Source: Clostridiales bacterium
GTDB lineage: Bacteria > Bacillota > Clostridia > Lachnospirales > Lachnospiraceae
Direction of reading: 5' to 3'
DNA length: 38,058 nucleotides
NCBI GenBank assembly: GCA_019420275.1
Contig: JAHZHN010000016.1
Location: 1 to 38,058, forward strand
Positions 31,726 to 38,058 of this stretch are shown here, piece by piece; positions within the stretch are counted from its first letter, which is position 1, and every line of letters starts with the position of its first letter. A program made the translations under genes and the position numbers. The notes below the pieces were generated by a model that did no database searches, was not told the DNA's origin, and saw nothing but the letters and a program-made list of their open reading frames with translations.

Positions 31726-33168
31726 ATGGCAGAAGAAAAAACTACTGTATCACAAAAACTCCAAAAATTTGGAGCCTTCCTTGCCGGAATGGTAATTCCA
31801 AATATCGGAGCATTTATTGGATTCGGATTAATTACAGCCTTCTTCATGGAAACTGGCTGGACTCCTAATGCCAAGCTGGCAACACTTACGACACCAATCC
31901 TTAACAATCTTCTTCCTATCCTGATTGGTCATACAGGCGGTAAAATGACTGGCGGAGATCGAGGCGGTGTTATCGGTGCCTTTGTTACGGTCGGTGCGAT
32001 CGTAGCAGTAGACGGAACTCCGATGTTCCTGGCAGCTATGATCCTCGGACCTCTTTCTGGATGGATTATTAAGAAATTCGATCAGGCTGTTGACGGAAAA
32101 ATCCCTGGCGGATTTGAAATGATTGTAAATAACTTCTCTTTAGGTATCATCGGCGGAATTCTCTGCTGTATTGCATATCTTGTATTCGGTCCTGTTATGG
32201 AAACAATCACAAGAGTATTAACAAACGGAGTTAACTGGATTGTTGCGCATAACGCACTGCCATTATCTGCAATCTTTGTAGAGCCTGCAAAAGTATTATT
32301 CCTGAATAATGCTCTGGATCATGGTATCTTTGGACCAATCGGTTACGAACAGGTAAAAACACTTGGACATTCTGCCCTGTTTATGCTGGTTCCTAACCCT
32401 GGTGCAGGTCTTGGATTGCTGCTTGCTTACTGGTTCTTTGGAAAAGGTGAAATGAAAGATGCCGCTCCTGGAATGATCCTGATTCATTTCTTCGGCGGTA
32501 TCCATGAAGTATACTTCCCGTATGTATTGTCCAACCCTCTTACCATTATCGGTATGATTGCCGGAGGTATCGTTGGAACAGGAACACTTACTGTTCTTAA
32601 TGTTGGTACTGTTGCCACACCATCCCCTGGAAGTATCTTCTCTGTCCTTGCATTGTCACCGAAAAACTGTATGCTTGGAGTCATTTTAAGTGTTGTTCTC
32701 TCTTGTGTTGTATCCTTCGTAGTGAACGCAATCTTCGTAAAACGAATGGTTGCAAAAGGCGGAGATACCTCTCTTGGAGAATCTGTTATTCCAAAAGAAG
32801 CCATGGGAAATTCTGCATCTAAGGACTCTTCCAGTGCTTCCAAAACAAACGACACAAGCCTTGGTGTTGACGGACTTGACGTATCTAATATCAAAAAAAT
32901 TGTTGTAGCATGTGACGCTGGAATGGGATCTTCCGCAATGTCTGCCGCAGCACTTAAGAAAAAAGTAAAAGCCGAAAATCTTCCGATTGAAGTAATTAAC
33001 ACAGCAATCTCAAGAATTCCAGATGACGCAGATCTTGTCATCACACACGTAGAGCTGACCGGTACTGCAAAAGCTGCTCAGCCAAACAAACAGCATTTAT
33101 CCATTTCTAACTACTTAAAAGCTCCAGAATATGATCAGCTGGTAGAAAGATTAAAGAACGAACGATAA
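31726..33168 (+). CDS. mtlA: PTS mannitol-specific EIICB (MtlA)
   Basis: 480-residue membrane permease that imports mannitol as mannitol 1-phosphate. The EIIC part (about 1-345) is hydrophobic, with the MtlA-specific GGKMTGGDRGGVIGAF and HFFGGIHEVYFPYVLSNP motifs. A Ser/Thr-rich linker (about 355-385) leads to the EIIB domain with phospho-cysteine C396 in VVACDAGMGSSAMSA. EIIA is absent and supplied by separate genes, as in Bacillus-type systems. The start is ATG 31726, one base after the EIIA stop and with AGGAG 9 nt before it; an in-frame ATG inside the EIIA gene is rejected. Confidence 0.93.
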   Translation: MAEEKTTVSQKLQKFGAFLAGMVIPNIGAFIGFGLITAFFMETGWTPNAKLATLTTPILNNLLPILIGHTGGKMTGGDRGGVIGAFVTVGAIVAVDGTPMFLAAMILGPLSGWIIKKFDQAVDGKIPGGFEMIVNNFSLGIIGGILCCIAYLVFGPVMETITRVLTNGVNWIVAHNALPLSAIFVEPAKVLFLNNALDHGIFGPIGYEQVKTLGHSALFMLVPNPGAGLGLLLAYWFFGKGEMKDAAPGMILIHFFGGIHEVYFPYVLSNPLTIIGMIAGGIVGTGTLTVLNVGTVATPSPGSIFSVLALSPKNCMLGVILSVVLSCVVSFVVNAIFVKRMVAKGGDTSLGESVIPKEAMGNSASKDSSSASKTNDTSLGVDGLDVSNIKKIVVACDAGMGSSAMSAAALKKKVKAENLPIEVINTAISRIPDDADLVITHVELTGTAKAAQPNKQHLSISNYLKAPEYDQLVERLKNER

Positions 33169-33179
33169 AATACATAACT

Positions 33180-33216
33180 ATCAAAGACTAAGGATCCTGG
33201 ATTCTTAGTCTTTGAT
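33180..33216 (+). repeat. Perfect intercistronic hairpin between mtlA and mtlD
   Basis: ATCAAAGACTAAG (33180-33192) and CTTAGTCTTTGAT (33204-33216) form a 13-bp stem with an 11-nt loop. No T-run follows, so it is more likely a stability or processing element, or a leaky terminator that lowers downstream expression. Confidence 0.75.
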
Positions 33217-33241
33217 TCTACTATTAAAAAGGAAGGCATCT

Positions 33242-34438
33242 ATGAAAGCAATTATGTATGGCGCCGGAAGCATTGGCCGAGGCTTCATTGGCGCATTGTT
33301 ATCTGAAATCGGTTACGAAGTCGTATTTATTGATGTCAATGACCAGCTCGTTGATATGATCAATCATGAAAAAACTTATCCACAAATCATCATGAAAAAA
33401 GAACAGGAAGTCCACTGGATCAAAAATATCCGGGCAGTTAACGGAAATGACTTGGCTGCAGTCCGTGATGAGATTGCCGGTGCCGATCTGCTTGCCACTG
33501 CTGTAGGAGCTTCTGTTCTTGAAAAAATCGCTCCAATCATTGCCAAGGGTCTGATCAAACGTTGGGATGCAGATTCTGAAAATGCATTGGATCTTCTGAT
33601 TTGTGAAAATCTTATGGATGCAGATGTTCTGTTAAGAAACTGGCTTCTTCAGGCTCTTCCGGAATCTTATCATTCCATCATGGAAGAAAAATTGGGACTT
33701 GTTGAAACTTCGATTGGAAAGATGGTTCCGCCTCCAAGTCCAGATGTGGATTCTGATATCTGTCATCCTCTGGCTGTCCGCGTAGAAGCCTATGACTATC
33801 TTCCAGTTGACAGTGCAGCATTTAAAAATCCAATTCCAGATTATAAGAAAATTGTGCCTTATACACCATTTCATTATTATCTGGAACGAAAGTTATATAT
33901 TCATAATATGGCTCATGTAACCACCGCATTTCTCGGCAAACTGCTGCATTTGACTTATATTGATGAAGCAGCTGGAAATATTTATATCCGTAAGATTGTA
34001 CAGGGATGCATGACAGAAAGTGCCATGATGCTGTCCAGAAAGTATCATATTGATTTCGCACAGCTGCAGTTCCATATAGACGATCTTCTTTTCCGTTTCC
34101 GAAATCCTTATCTTAAGGATACCGTAGAACGGGTAGCCCGGGATCCTATTCGGAAATTAGGTCCAACGGATCGTCTGGCAGGCTCTGCCAGAAGCTGTGA
34201 AGAACAGCAAATTGATCCTGTTTATCTGTCATTTGCCATTGCTTTGGGACTCTACTTCCTGGGCAGTGATCAGACAGAAGATTTCCTCGAACAGACCTGT
34301 CAGATTTACAAAAATGAACCATTGTTTGACCGAATTATGTATTTTTATCATTTTATTGAGCAAAATAATGATTCGTTGAATTCTATCTTAAACTGTATTG
34401 AAGAGGTTCAATCAGATCTTCGAGGAGAAACTATTTAA
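33242..34438 (+). CDS. mtlD: Mannitol-1-phosphate 5-dehydrogenase
   Basis: 398-residue NAD-dependent dehydrogenase of the long-chain mannitol family, oxidising mannitol 1-phosphate to fructose 6-phosphate. The N-terminal Rossmann motif is MYGAGSIGRGFIG (from residue 5), with D at the end of the second strand (VVFIDVND) favouring NAD. The catalytic region includes VETSIGKMVPP and the segment KLYIHNMAHVTTAFLG, a hallmark of mannitol dehydrogenases. AAGG precedes ATG 33242; the 10-residue upstream extension overlaps the intercistronic hairpin and is rejected. It is slightly longer than the about 380 residues usual for MtlD. Confidence 0.92.
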   Translation: MKAIMYGAGSIGRGFIGALLSEIGYEVVFIDVNDQLVDMINHEKTYPQIIMKKEQEVHWIKNIRAVNGNDLAAVRDEIAGADLLATAVGASVLEKIAPIIAKGLIKRWDADSENALDLLICENLMDADVLLRNWLLQALPESYHSIMEEKLGLVETSIGKMVPPPSPDVDSDICHPLAVRVEAYDYLPVDSAAFKNPIPDYKKIVPYTPFHYYLERKLYIHNMAHVTTAFLGKLLHLTYIDEAAGNIYIRKIVQGCMTESAMMLSRKYHIDFAQLQFHIDDLLFRFRNPYLKDTVERVARDPIRKLGPTDRLAGSARSCEEQQIDPVYLSFAIALGLYFLGSDQTEDFLEQTCQIYKNEPLFDRIMYFYHFIEQNNDSLNSILNCIEEVQSDLRGETI

Positions 34439-34464
34439 ATCACAGAAGAAAGAAGAGGGAAATC

Positions 34465-35991
34465 ATGCTGATTTCAGATCGCTCTAAAGAAATAATCGAA
34501 TACTTAATGAATGCAGCCGGTCCTCTGACTGTATCTGACCTCGCCAAAGAACTCCAGGTTACGGAACGAACCATTTACCGCCAAATGCCGGAAGTTACCA
34601 AAATCATTGAATCTTTTGGTCTGACTTTAGATCATTCTTCCGGCAGGGGCATGATGATCTTTGGATCTCTTTATAATATCAAACGGCTGAATACGGCTTT
34701 TGAAGAAGTAAAAACAGAACAAAATTATTCTGCGAAAGAGCGGGCCGATATGATCATCCTGATTCTTCTTAATGCAGATGAATACGTAAAAACCCAGTCT
34801 TTGGCAATTGATCTGAATACTTCTTCTCAGACAATCCGAAATGATTTTTCCTCTGTAAAGGATAAAATCCATACACATAATGTTGATTTTGAGACAAAAA
34901 AGAGTGAAGGGGTACGGCTAATTGGAAAAGAGATTCCCAAACGGCACCTGTTTATCAATATCATTCTGCAGAATATATCACCTGACAATTTTTTTGACTG
35001 GCTAAAAGATGAAAAATATAAACAGAACCCTTTTATCTCCCTTTTGAAAAAATTTGATTGTGAAAAATCATTTAGGATTTTATATGAAGCCGTACAGCCA
35101 GTGATTCATAAACGCCATCTGAATATATCAGACAGCGAACTTCAGGAATTTCTGCTTCTTATTGGGATTTTTATTCAGCGCCACTCTTTGGTCGGCGATA
35201 TGGGCAGTGAGGCAGATCCACTGAAACTGAATATTAATGTGCCTGCCACAGAATCTGATTTCCAAGAGGATATTCTCTCGATTTTGAAAAAGAAGTTTGG
35301 TATCATATTATATAAGAATGAAGAATCCTATTTTCACTGGATCGTTAATCTATATGTAGGACGCACCCATTATCAGGTGAATCATCCTGCTTCCGCACTT
35401 CAGATTCTTGATAATATCAGCCGTCTTATCGGAGAAATTGAATCCAAACTGCATGTTCCATTCAGTCAGGATAAAAATCTGGCAGAAAACCTGATGCTTC
35501 ATGTCAATATGGCAATCGAACGAATCCAGAATGGCATCAATGTTACCAATCCTATGCTGGAAGAAGTATATCAGTCAAATCCAAAATTATATGAGATCGT
35601 GAAGCAAAGTTTTCTCGACATTTTCGAGTCTGTCAATGTTCCGGAAGATGAAATAGGCTACATTGTTATTTATTTCATTGCTTCCATGGACTACTTAAGC
35701 AAGAAATCTATTTCTGTTCTTGTCGTCTGTTCCAGCGGCATAGGCTCTTCTAAGATGCTTCGCAGCCGTCTTGAACGTGAATTTACAGAAATTGATGTAA
35801 AAAAGATCATTTCTCTTCATAAGCTGCATGATGAGAATCTTGATGATTACGATTTTATAATTTCAACAGTTCCTTTAGATTTGGATGAGGACAAATATTT
35901 ATGTGTATCACCCTTACTAAATGAAAAAGAAAAAGAAGAAACAAGGAAACGATTAGAAACTTTAAATAAAAAAGGAGATTACTATGAATGA
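34465..35991 (+). CDS. mtlR: PRD-containing transcriptional activator, MtlR type
   Basis: 508-residue BglG/MtlR-family regulator: N-terminal winged HTH (about 5-65, LTVSDLAKELQVTERTIYRQM), a second HTH/Mga-like segment (about 85-140, LAIDLNTSSQTIRNDF), two PTS-regulation domains (about 185-290 and 300-400; the second shows LMLHVNMAIERIQNGINVTNP), and a C-terminal EIIB-like domain with C422 in VLVVCSSGIGSSKML. The C-terminal EIIA domain of full-length MtlR proteins is absent; instead a free EIIA gene overlaps its 3' end. Phosphorylation of PRD2 and of the EIIB-like Cys would couple activation to mannitol flux. ATG 34465 follows GAGGGAA. Confidence 0.9.
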   Translation: MLISDRSKEIIEYLMNAAGPLTVSDLAKELQVTERTIYRQMPEVTKIIESFGLTLDHSSGRGMMIFGSLYNIKRLNTAFEEVKTEQNYSAKERADMIILILLNADEYVKTQSLAIDLNTSSQTIRNDFSSVKDKIHTHNVDFETKKSEGVRLIGKEIPKRHLFINIILQNISPDNFFDWLKDEKYKQNPFISLLKKFDCEKSFRILYEAVQPVIHKRHLNISDSELQEFLLLIGIFIQRHSLVGDMGSEADPLKLNINVPATESDFQEDILSILKKKFGIILYKNEESYFHWIVNLYVGRTHYQVNHPASALQILDNISRLIGEIESKLHVPFSQDKNLAENLMLHVNMAIERIQNGINVTNPMLEEVYQSNPKLYEIVKQSFLDIFESVNVPEDEIGYIVIYFIASMDYLSKKSISVLVVCSSGIGSSKMLRSRLEREFTEIDVKKIISLHKLHDENLDDYDFIISTVPLDLDEDKYLCVSPLLNEKEKEETRKRLETLNKKGDYYE

Positions 35992-36418
35992 AATTTTTAA
36001 TGAAAACAACATTGTATTAAACGTATCTTTACGCGATAAACCAGATGCTATTGAAAAAGCCGGCAGAATTCTCTATGAGCAGGGTTATGTGGATGAGCAG
36101 TATGTTTCCTGCATGCATCAGCGCGAAGAAGTTATTTCTACTTATATTGGAAATAACGTAGCAATTCCTCATGGCATCGATGGATCTGAAAAATATATCA
36201 AAAAATCTGGTATTTCTTTTGTTCAATGTCCAGATGGTGTTATGTATGGAGATGAGCCTGCTTACATTATTATGGGTGTTGCAGGCAAGGATGGAACACA
36301 TCTTGACATCCTTATGAAATTAGCCGAAGTCATCTGCGAAGAAGAAAATATTGAAAAACTCCGCAATGCCAAGACAAAACAGGAAGTTTTGGACGTCTTC
36401 GGAGATCTAGAGCTGTAA
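35984..36418 (+). CDS. mtlF: PTS mannitol-specific EIIA (MtlF)
   Basis: 144-residue EIIA of the mannitol type. Phosphorylated histidine H63 in NNVAIPHGIDGS, N-terminal helix pattern DKPDAIEKAGRILYEQGYVDEQYV, and KDGTHLDILMKLAEV are classical MtlF features. The length matches stand-alone MtlF. AAGGAG precedes ATG 35984, which overlaps the end of mtlR by 8 nt, so the two are translationally coupled. It probably phosphorylates MtlA and perhaps signals to MtlR. It is more typical of MtlF than the EIIA at the front of the operon. Confidence 0.92.
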   Translation: MNEIFNENNIVLNVSLRDKPDAIEKAGRILYEQGYVDEQYVSCMHQREEVISTYIGNNVAIPHGIDGSEKYIKKSGISFVQCPDGVMYGDEPAYIIMGVAGKDGTHLDILMKLAEVICEEENIEKLRNAKTKQEVLDVFGDLEL

Positions 36419-36420
36419 TC

Positions 36421-36457
36421 ATACATAAAATTTCCGAGCGCTGGAAATTTTATGTAT
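36421..36457 (+). repeat. Perfect intercistronic hairpin after mtlF
   Basis: ATACATAAAATTTCC (36421-36435) pairs perfectly over 15 bp with GGAAATTTTATGTAT (36443-36457) around a 7-nt loop. There is no T-run. It lies 3 nt after the mtlF stop and 49 nt before the aldolase gene. Confidence 0.75.
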
Positions 36458-36506
36458 TATATATTAAATTGCTGATTTTTATAATAATTTACAGGAGGAC
36501 TATTTT

Positions 36507-37190
36507 ATGTTAATTTTAATTGATGATGCAGATTTAACAAAAATCGAACAGCTTTACAACATGTATCCTTATGATGGAGTAACAACCAATCCTACTATTT
36601 TAAGCAAAACAGGAAATCCAAACCCAATGGATCAGTTAAAAAAGATTCGTGCTCTGATTCCTGCTGATGCTATGCTTCATGCCCAGGTTCTTTCTACGGA
36701 AGCTGATGATATGGTAAAAGAAGCAAAACATATGGTTTCTGTTCTCGGTGAAAATACATATATTAAAGTACCTGTTACAGCAAACGGACTGAAAGCTATT
36801 TCTATTTTAAGCAAAGAAGGCATCAACGTAACTGCTACTGCTATCTACGGTGTTCTTCCTGCTTTCATGGCAGCCAAAGCCGGAGCAAAATTCCTGGCTC
36901 CATACGTAAACCGCTTAGATAACCTTGGATATGACGGCGTTCAGATTGCCAAAGATATTCATACTATGGTTAAAGCTGCAGGATACGAGGCTGAGGTTCT
37001 GGGAGCTTCCTTTAAGAATTCACAGCAGGTTCTGGAAATGGGCAAATTCGGAATTGGCTCTGTAACAGTAAATCCAGATACATTAAAAGCACTTGCCTTC
37101 AATGGTGTTGCTGAGACTGCAGTAAAAGATTTCATCCATGATTTCGAAGGATGCTGCGGTGAAGGCAAAACAATGCTTGATTTTGAATAA
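36507..37190 (+). CDS. Transaldolase-like / fructose-6-phosphate aldolase family protein
   Basis: 227-residue TIM-barrel enzyme of the small transaldolase (TalC/MipB/Fsa) family. The Schiff-base lysine is K87 in TYIKVPVT. DGVTTNPTILSK near the N-terminus and NVTATAIYGVLPAFMAAKAGAKFLAPYVNRLDN are family motifs. Members either act as transaldolases or cleave fructose 6-phosphate to dihydroxyacetone and glyceraldehyde 3-phosphate. I cannot decide which from sequence alone, but the position at the end of a mannitol operon, where fructose 6-phosphate is the product, suits both. AGGAGG precedes ATG 36507. A strong terminator follows. Confidence 0.88.
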   Translation: MLILIDDADLTKIEQLYNMYPYDGVTTNPTILSKTGNPNPMDQLKKIRALIPADAMLHAQVLSTEADDMVKEAKHMVSVLGENTYIKVPVTANGLKAISILSKEGINVTATAIYGVLPAFMAAKAGAKFLAPYVNRLDNLGYDGVQIAKDIHTMVKAAGYEAEVLGASFKNSQQVLEMGKFGIGSVTVNPDTLKALAFNGVAETAVKDFIHDFEGCCGEGKTMLDFE

Positions 37191-37207
37191 TTTAATACTA
37201 TTTCTAA

Positions 37208-37247
37208 AAAGAGCAGTCTCAGTTTACAGACTGCTCTTTCTTCATTT
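37208..37247 (+). terminator. Rho-independent terminator of the mannitol operon
   Basis: Perfect 12-bp stem AAAGAGCAGTCT (37208-37219) and AGACTGCTCTTT (37228-37239) with an 8-nt loop and a T-rich tail (TTTCTTCATTT). Confidence 0.9.
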
Positions 37248-37249
37248 AT

Positions 37250-37700
37250 TTATATCCTCAAATCTGTGTTCCAGTCAAAAAGAATCCCTGTTGTTGTTTC
37301 TATTTCAAACTCATATACTATGTAGTCCCCCTTCATAGCGTTTTTCTCCCTTTTCTAACTCCTACTGAATCTAAATATTGTCTGTAGAAGCTCCTGATCT
37401 ATTGCTTCTTAGGATATCCTTTGCTTTCCCTGCAATAGCAGCCTGACCATCCTGCGGCGCATCCATTCTTCCTCTGCTTTAATCAGCCCCTATCATCTTT
37501 CGTCCATATTATGGATTGGAATACTGTCATCTTAAAAGCACCGGATTACTAACTTCCACTTTCGTACCTGCTCCACCCGCCAGTTTCACAGTCAAGCTCT
37601 CTTATTTCTGCTGCATCATCTAAGACAATTTCCAATACATTCTCCCTGCTGATTTCCTTTCTTGCTGCAGATATGTTTTCACTTTGCCATGCCCGCCGCT
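37250..37700 (-). pseudogene. Probable decayed PepSY-like gene
   Basis: No intact gene spans 37248-37788. Minus-strand translation gives protein-like pieces broken by stops and frame changes. Near 37549-37695 one frame contains SENISAARKEISRENVLEIV followed by LDDAAEIRELD. Near 37400-37480 another reads MDAPQDGQAAIAGKAKDIL. At 37250-37336 a piece beginning MKGDYIVYEFEIETTTGIL ends in TDLRI. The first resembles the ISxExAxxIAL helix and the last the VYEFEI-TGEI hairpin of PepSY domains. I read this as a frameshifted relic. The assignment is by pattern only. Confidence 0.4.
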
Positions 37701-37788
37701 TTAAAACTAAAACGAATATTCAATATCTTTTTATTTATAAAATTACATAAAAAAAAGACTTTGATATGAATCAAAATCTTAAAGAAAT

Positions 37789-37861
<73 letters not shown>

Positions 37862-37898
37862 ACAATATATAATGAGTGCATTCATTAAAATGTCTCAA

Positions 37899-37969
37899 AG
37901 GCGCCGACCAGATTTGAACTGGTGATCAGGGAGTTGCAGTCCCATGCCTTACCACTTGGCTACGGCGCC
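37899..37969 (-). tRNA. tRNA-Cys (GCA)
   Basis: 71-nt cloverleaf with acceptor GGCGCCG/CGGCGCC, anticodon loop CTGCAAC (anticodon GCA) and T-arm CCAGTTCAAATCTGG. CCA is not encoded. Confidence 0.95.
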
Positions 37970-38003
37970 ATATGATATAGTATATTCAACTAGTAATAAA
38001 AGT

Positions 38004-38058
38004 ATGACTCCAACGGGATTTGAACCCGTGTTACCGCCGTGAAAGGGCGGTGTCTTAA
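38004..38058 (-). tRNA. tRNA-Glu (TTC), partial
   Basis: 3' portion of a tRNA cut by the window end. The anticodon arm CCGCCCTTTCACGGCGG gives anticodon TTC. T-arm ACGGGTTCAAATCCCGT and acceptor end GGAGTCA follow. The 5' acceptor strand and most of the D-arm are outside the window. Confidence 0.9.

Overview
The window looks like a chromosomal segment of a Gram-positive anaerobe of the class Clostridia, most likely a gut Lachnospiraceae. Pointers are the moderate-to-low GC content, strong AGGAGG-type ribosome binding sites, the RNase YhaM / MutS2 / YqeY / RlmD gene set, PRD-type PTS regulation, and three-gene FAD oxidoreductase / DUF1667 operons. I see no rRNA, insertion sequence, phage or CRISPR. 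The genus is an inference.

Layout. 1-13353 is mostly housekeeping: rlmD and yhaM (minus strand), polyphosphate kinase ppk1 behind what looks like a four-repeat Pho box, mutS2 with a complete EAL phosphodiesterase gene (plus strand), a small DUF3783 gene, a minus-strand operon yqeY / cysteine hydrolase / GNAT / PNPOx-like flavoprotein, a shrunken FAD-oxidoreductase-like ORF, asnS and a PPC-domain protein.

13419-25325 is the most interesting block, all on the minus strand. In transcription order it holds a PucR-type regulator, a class III aminotransferase, an iron-type alcohol dehydrogenase, a NifI1/NifI2-like pair of PII signal proteins, a TauCAB/SsuCAB-type ABC transporter, a TauE/SafE-type exporter overlapping the transporter ATPase by 4 nt, a second PucR regulator, a second aminotransferase and a second iron-type alcohol dehydrogenase. 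The simplest reading is nitrogen scavenging from taurine or a related amino-sulfonate: import, transamination to an aldehyde, reduction to a hydroxy-sulfonate such as isethionate, and export of that carbon-sulfur skeleton. The PII pair would tie uptake to nitrogen status. Substrate and PII role are inferred.

25498-29624 is a minus-strand glycerol-3-phosphate redox operon: GlpA-like FAD protein with a 4-Cys C-terminal domain, a pyridine-nucleotide FAD oxidoreductase, DUF1667 and a GpsA-like dehydrogenase. It is divergent from a LacI-family regulator (29997), with an AT-rich multi-repeat control region between them.

31263-37190 is a plus-strand mannitol PTS operon: an extra EIIA, EIICB (MtlA), mannitol-1-phosphate dehydrogenase, a PRD regulator (MtlR), EIIA (MtlF) and a fructose-6-phosphate aldolase/transaldolase-like protein. 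A perfect ATAAACGTTTAT palindrome lies just after its promoter. The right end holds a decayed PepSY-like gene remnant and three minus-strand tRNAs: initiator Met, Cys and a Glu cut by the window edge.
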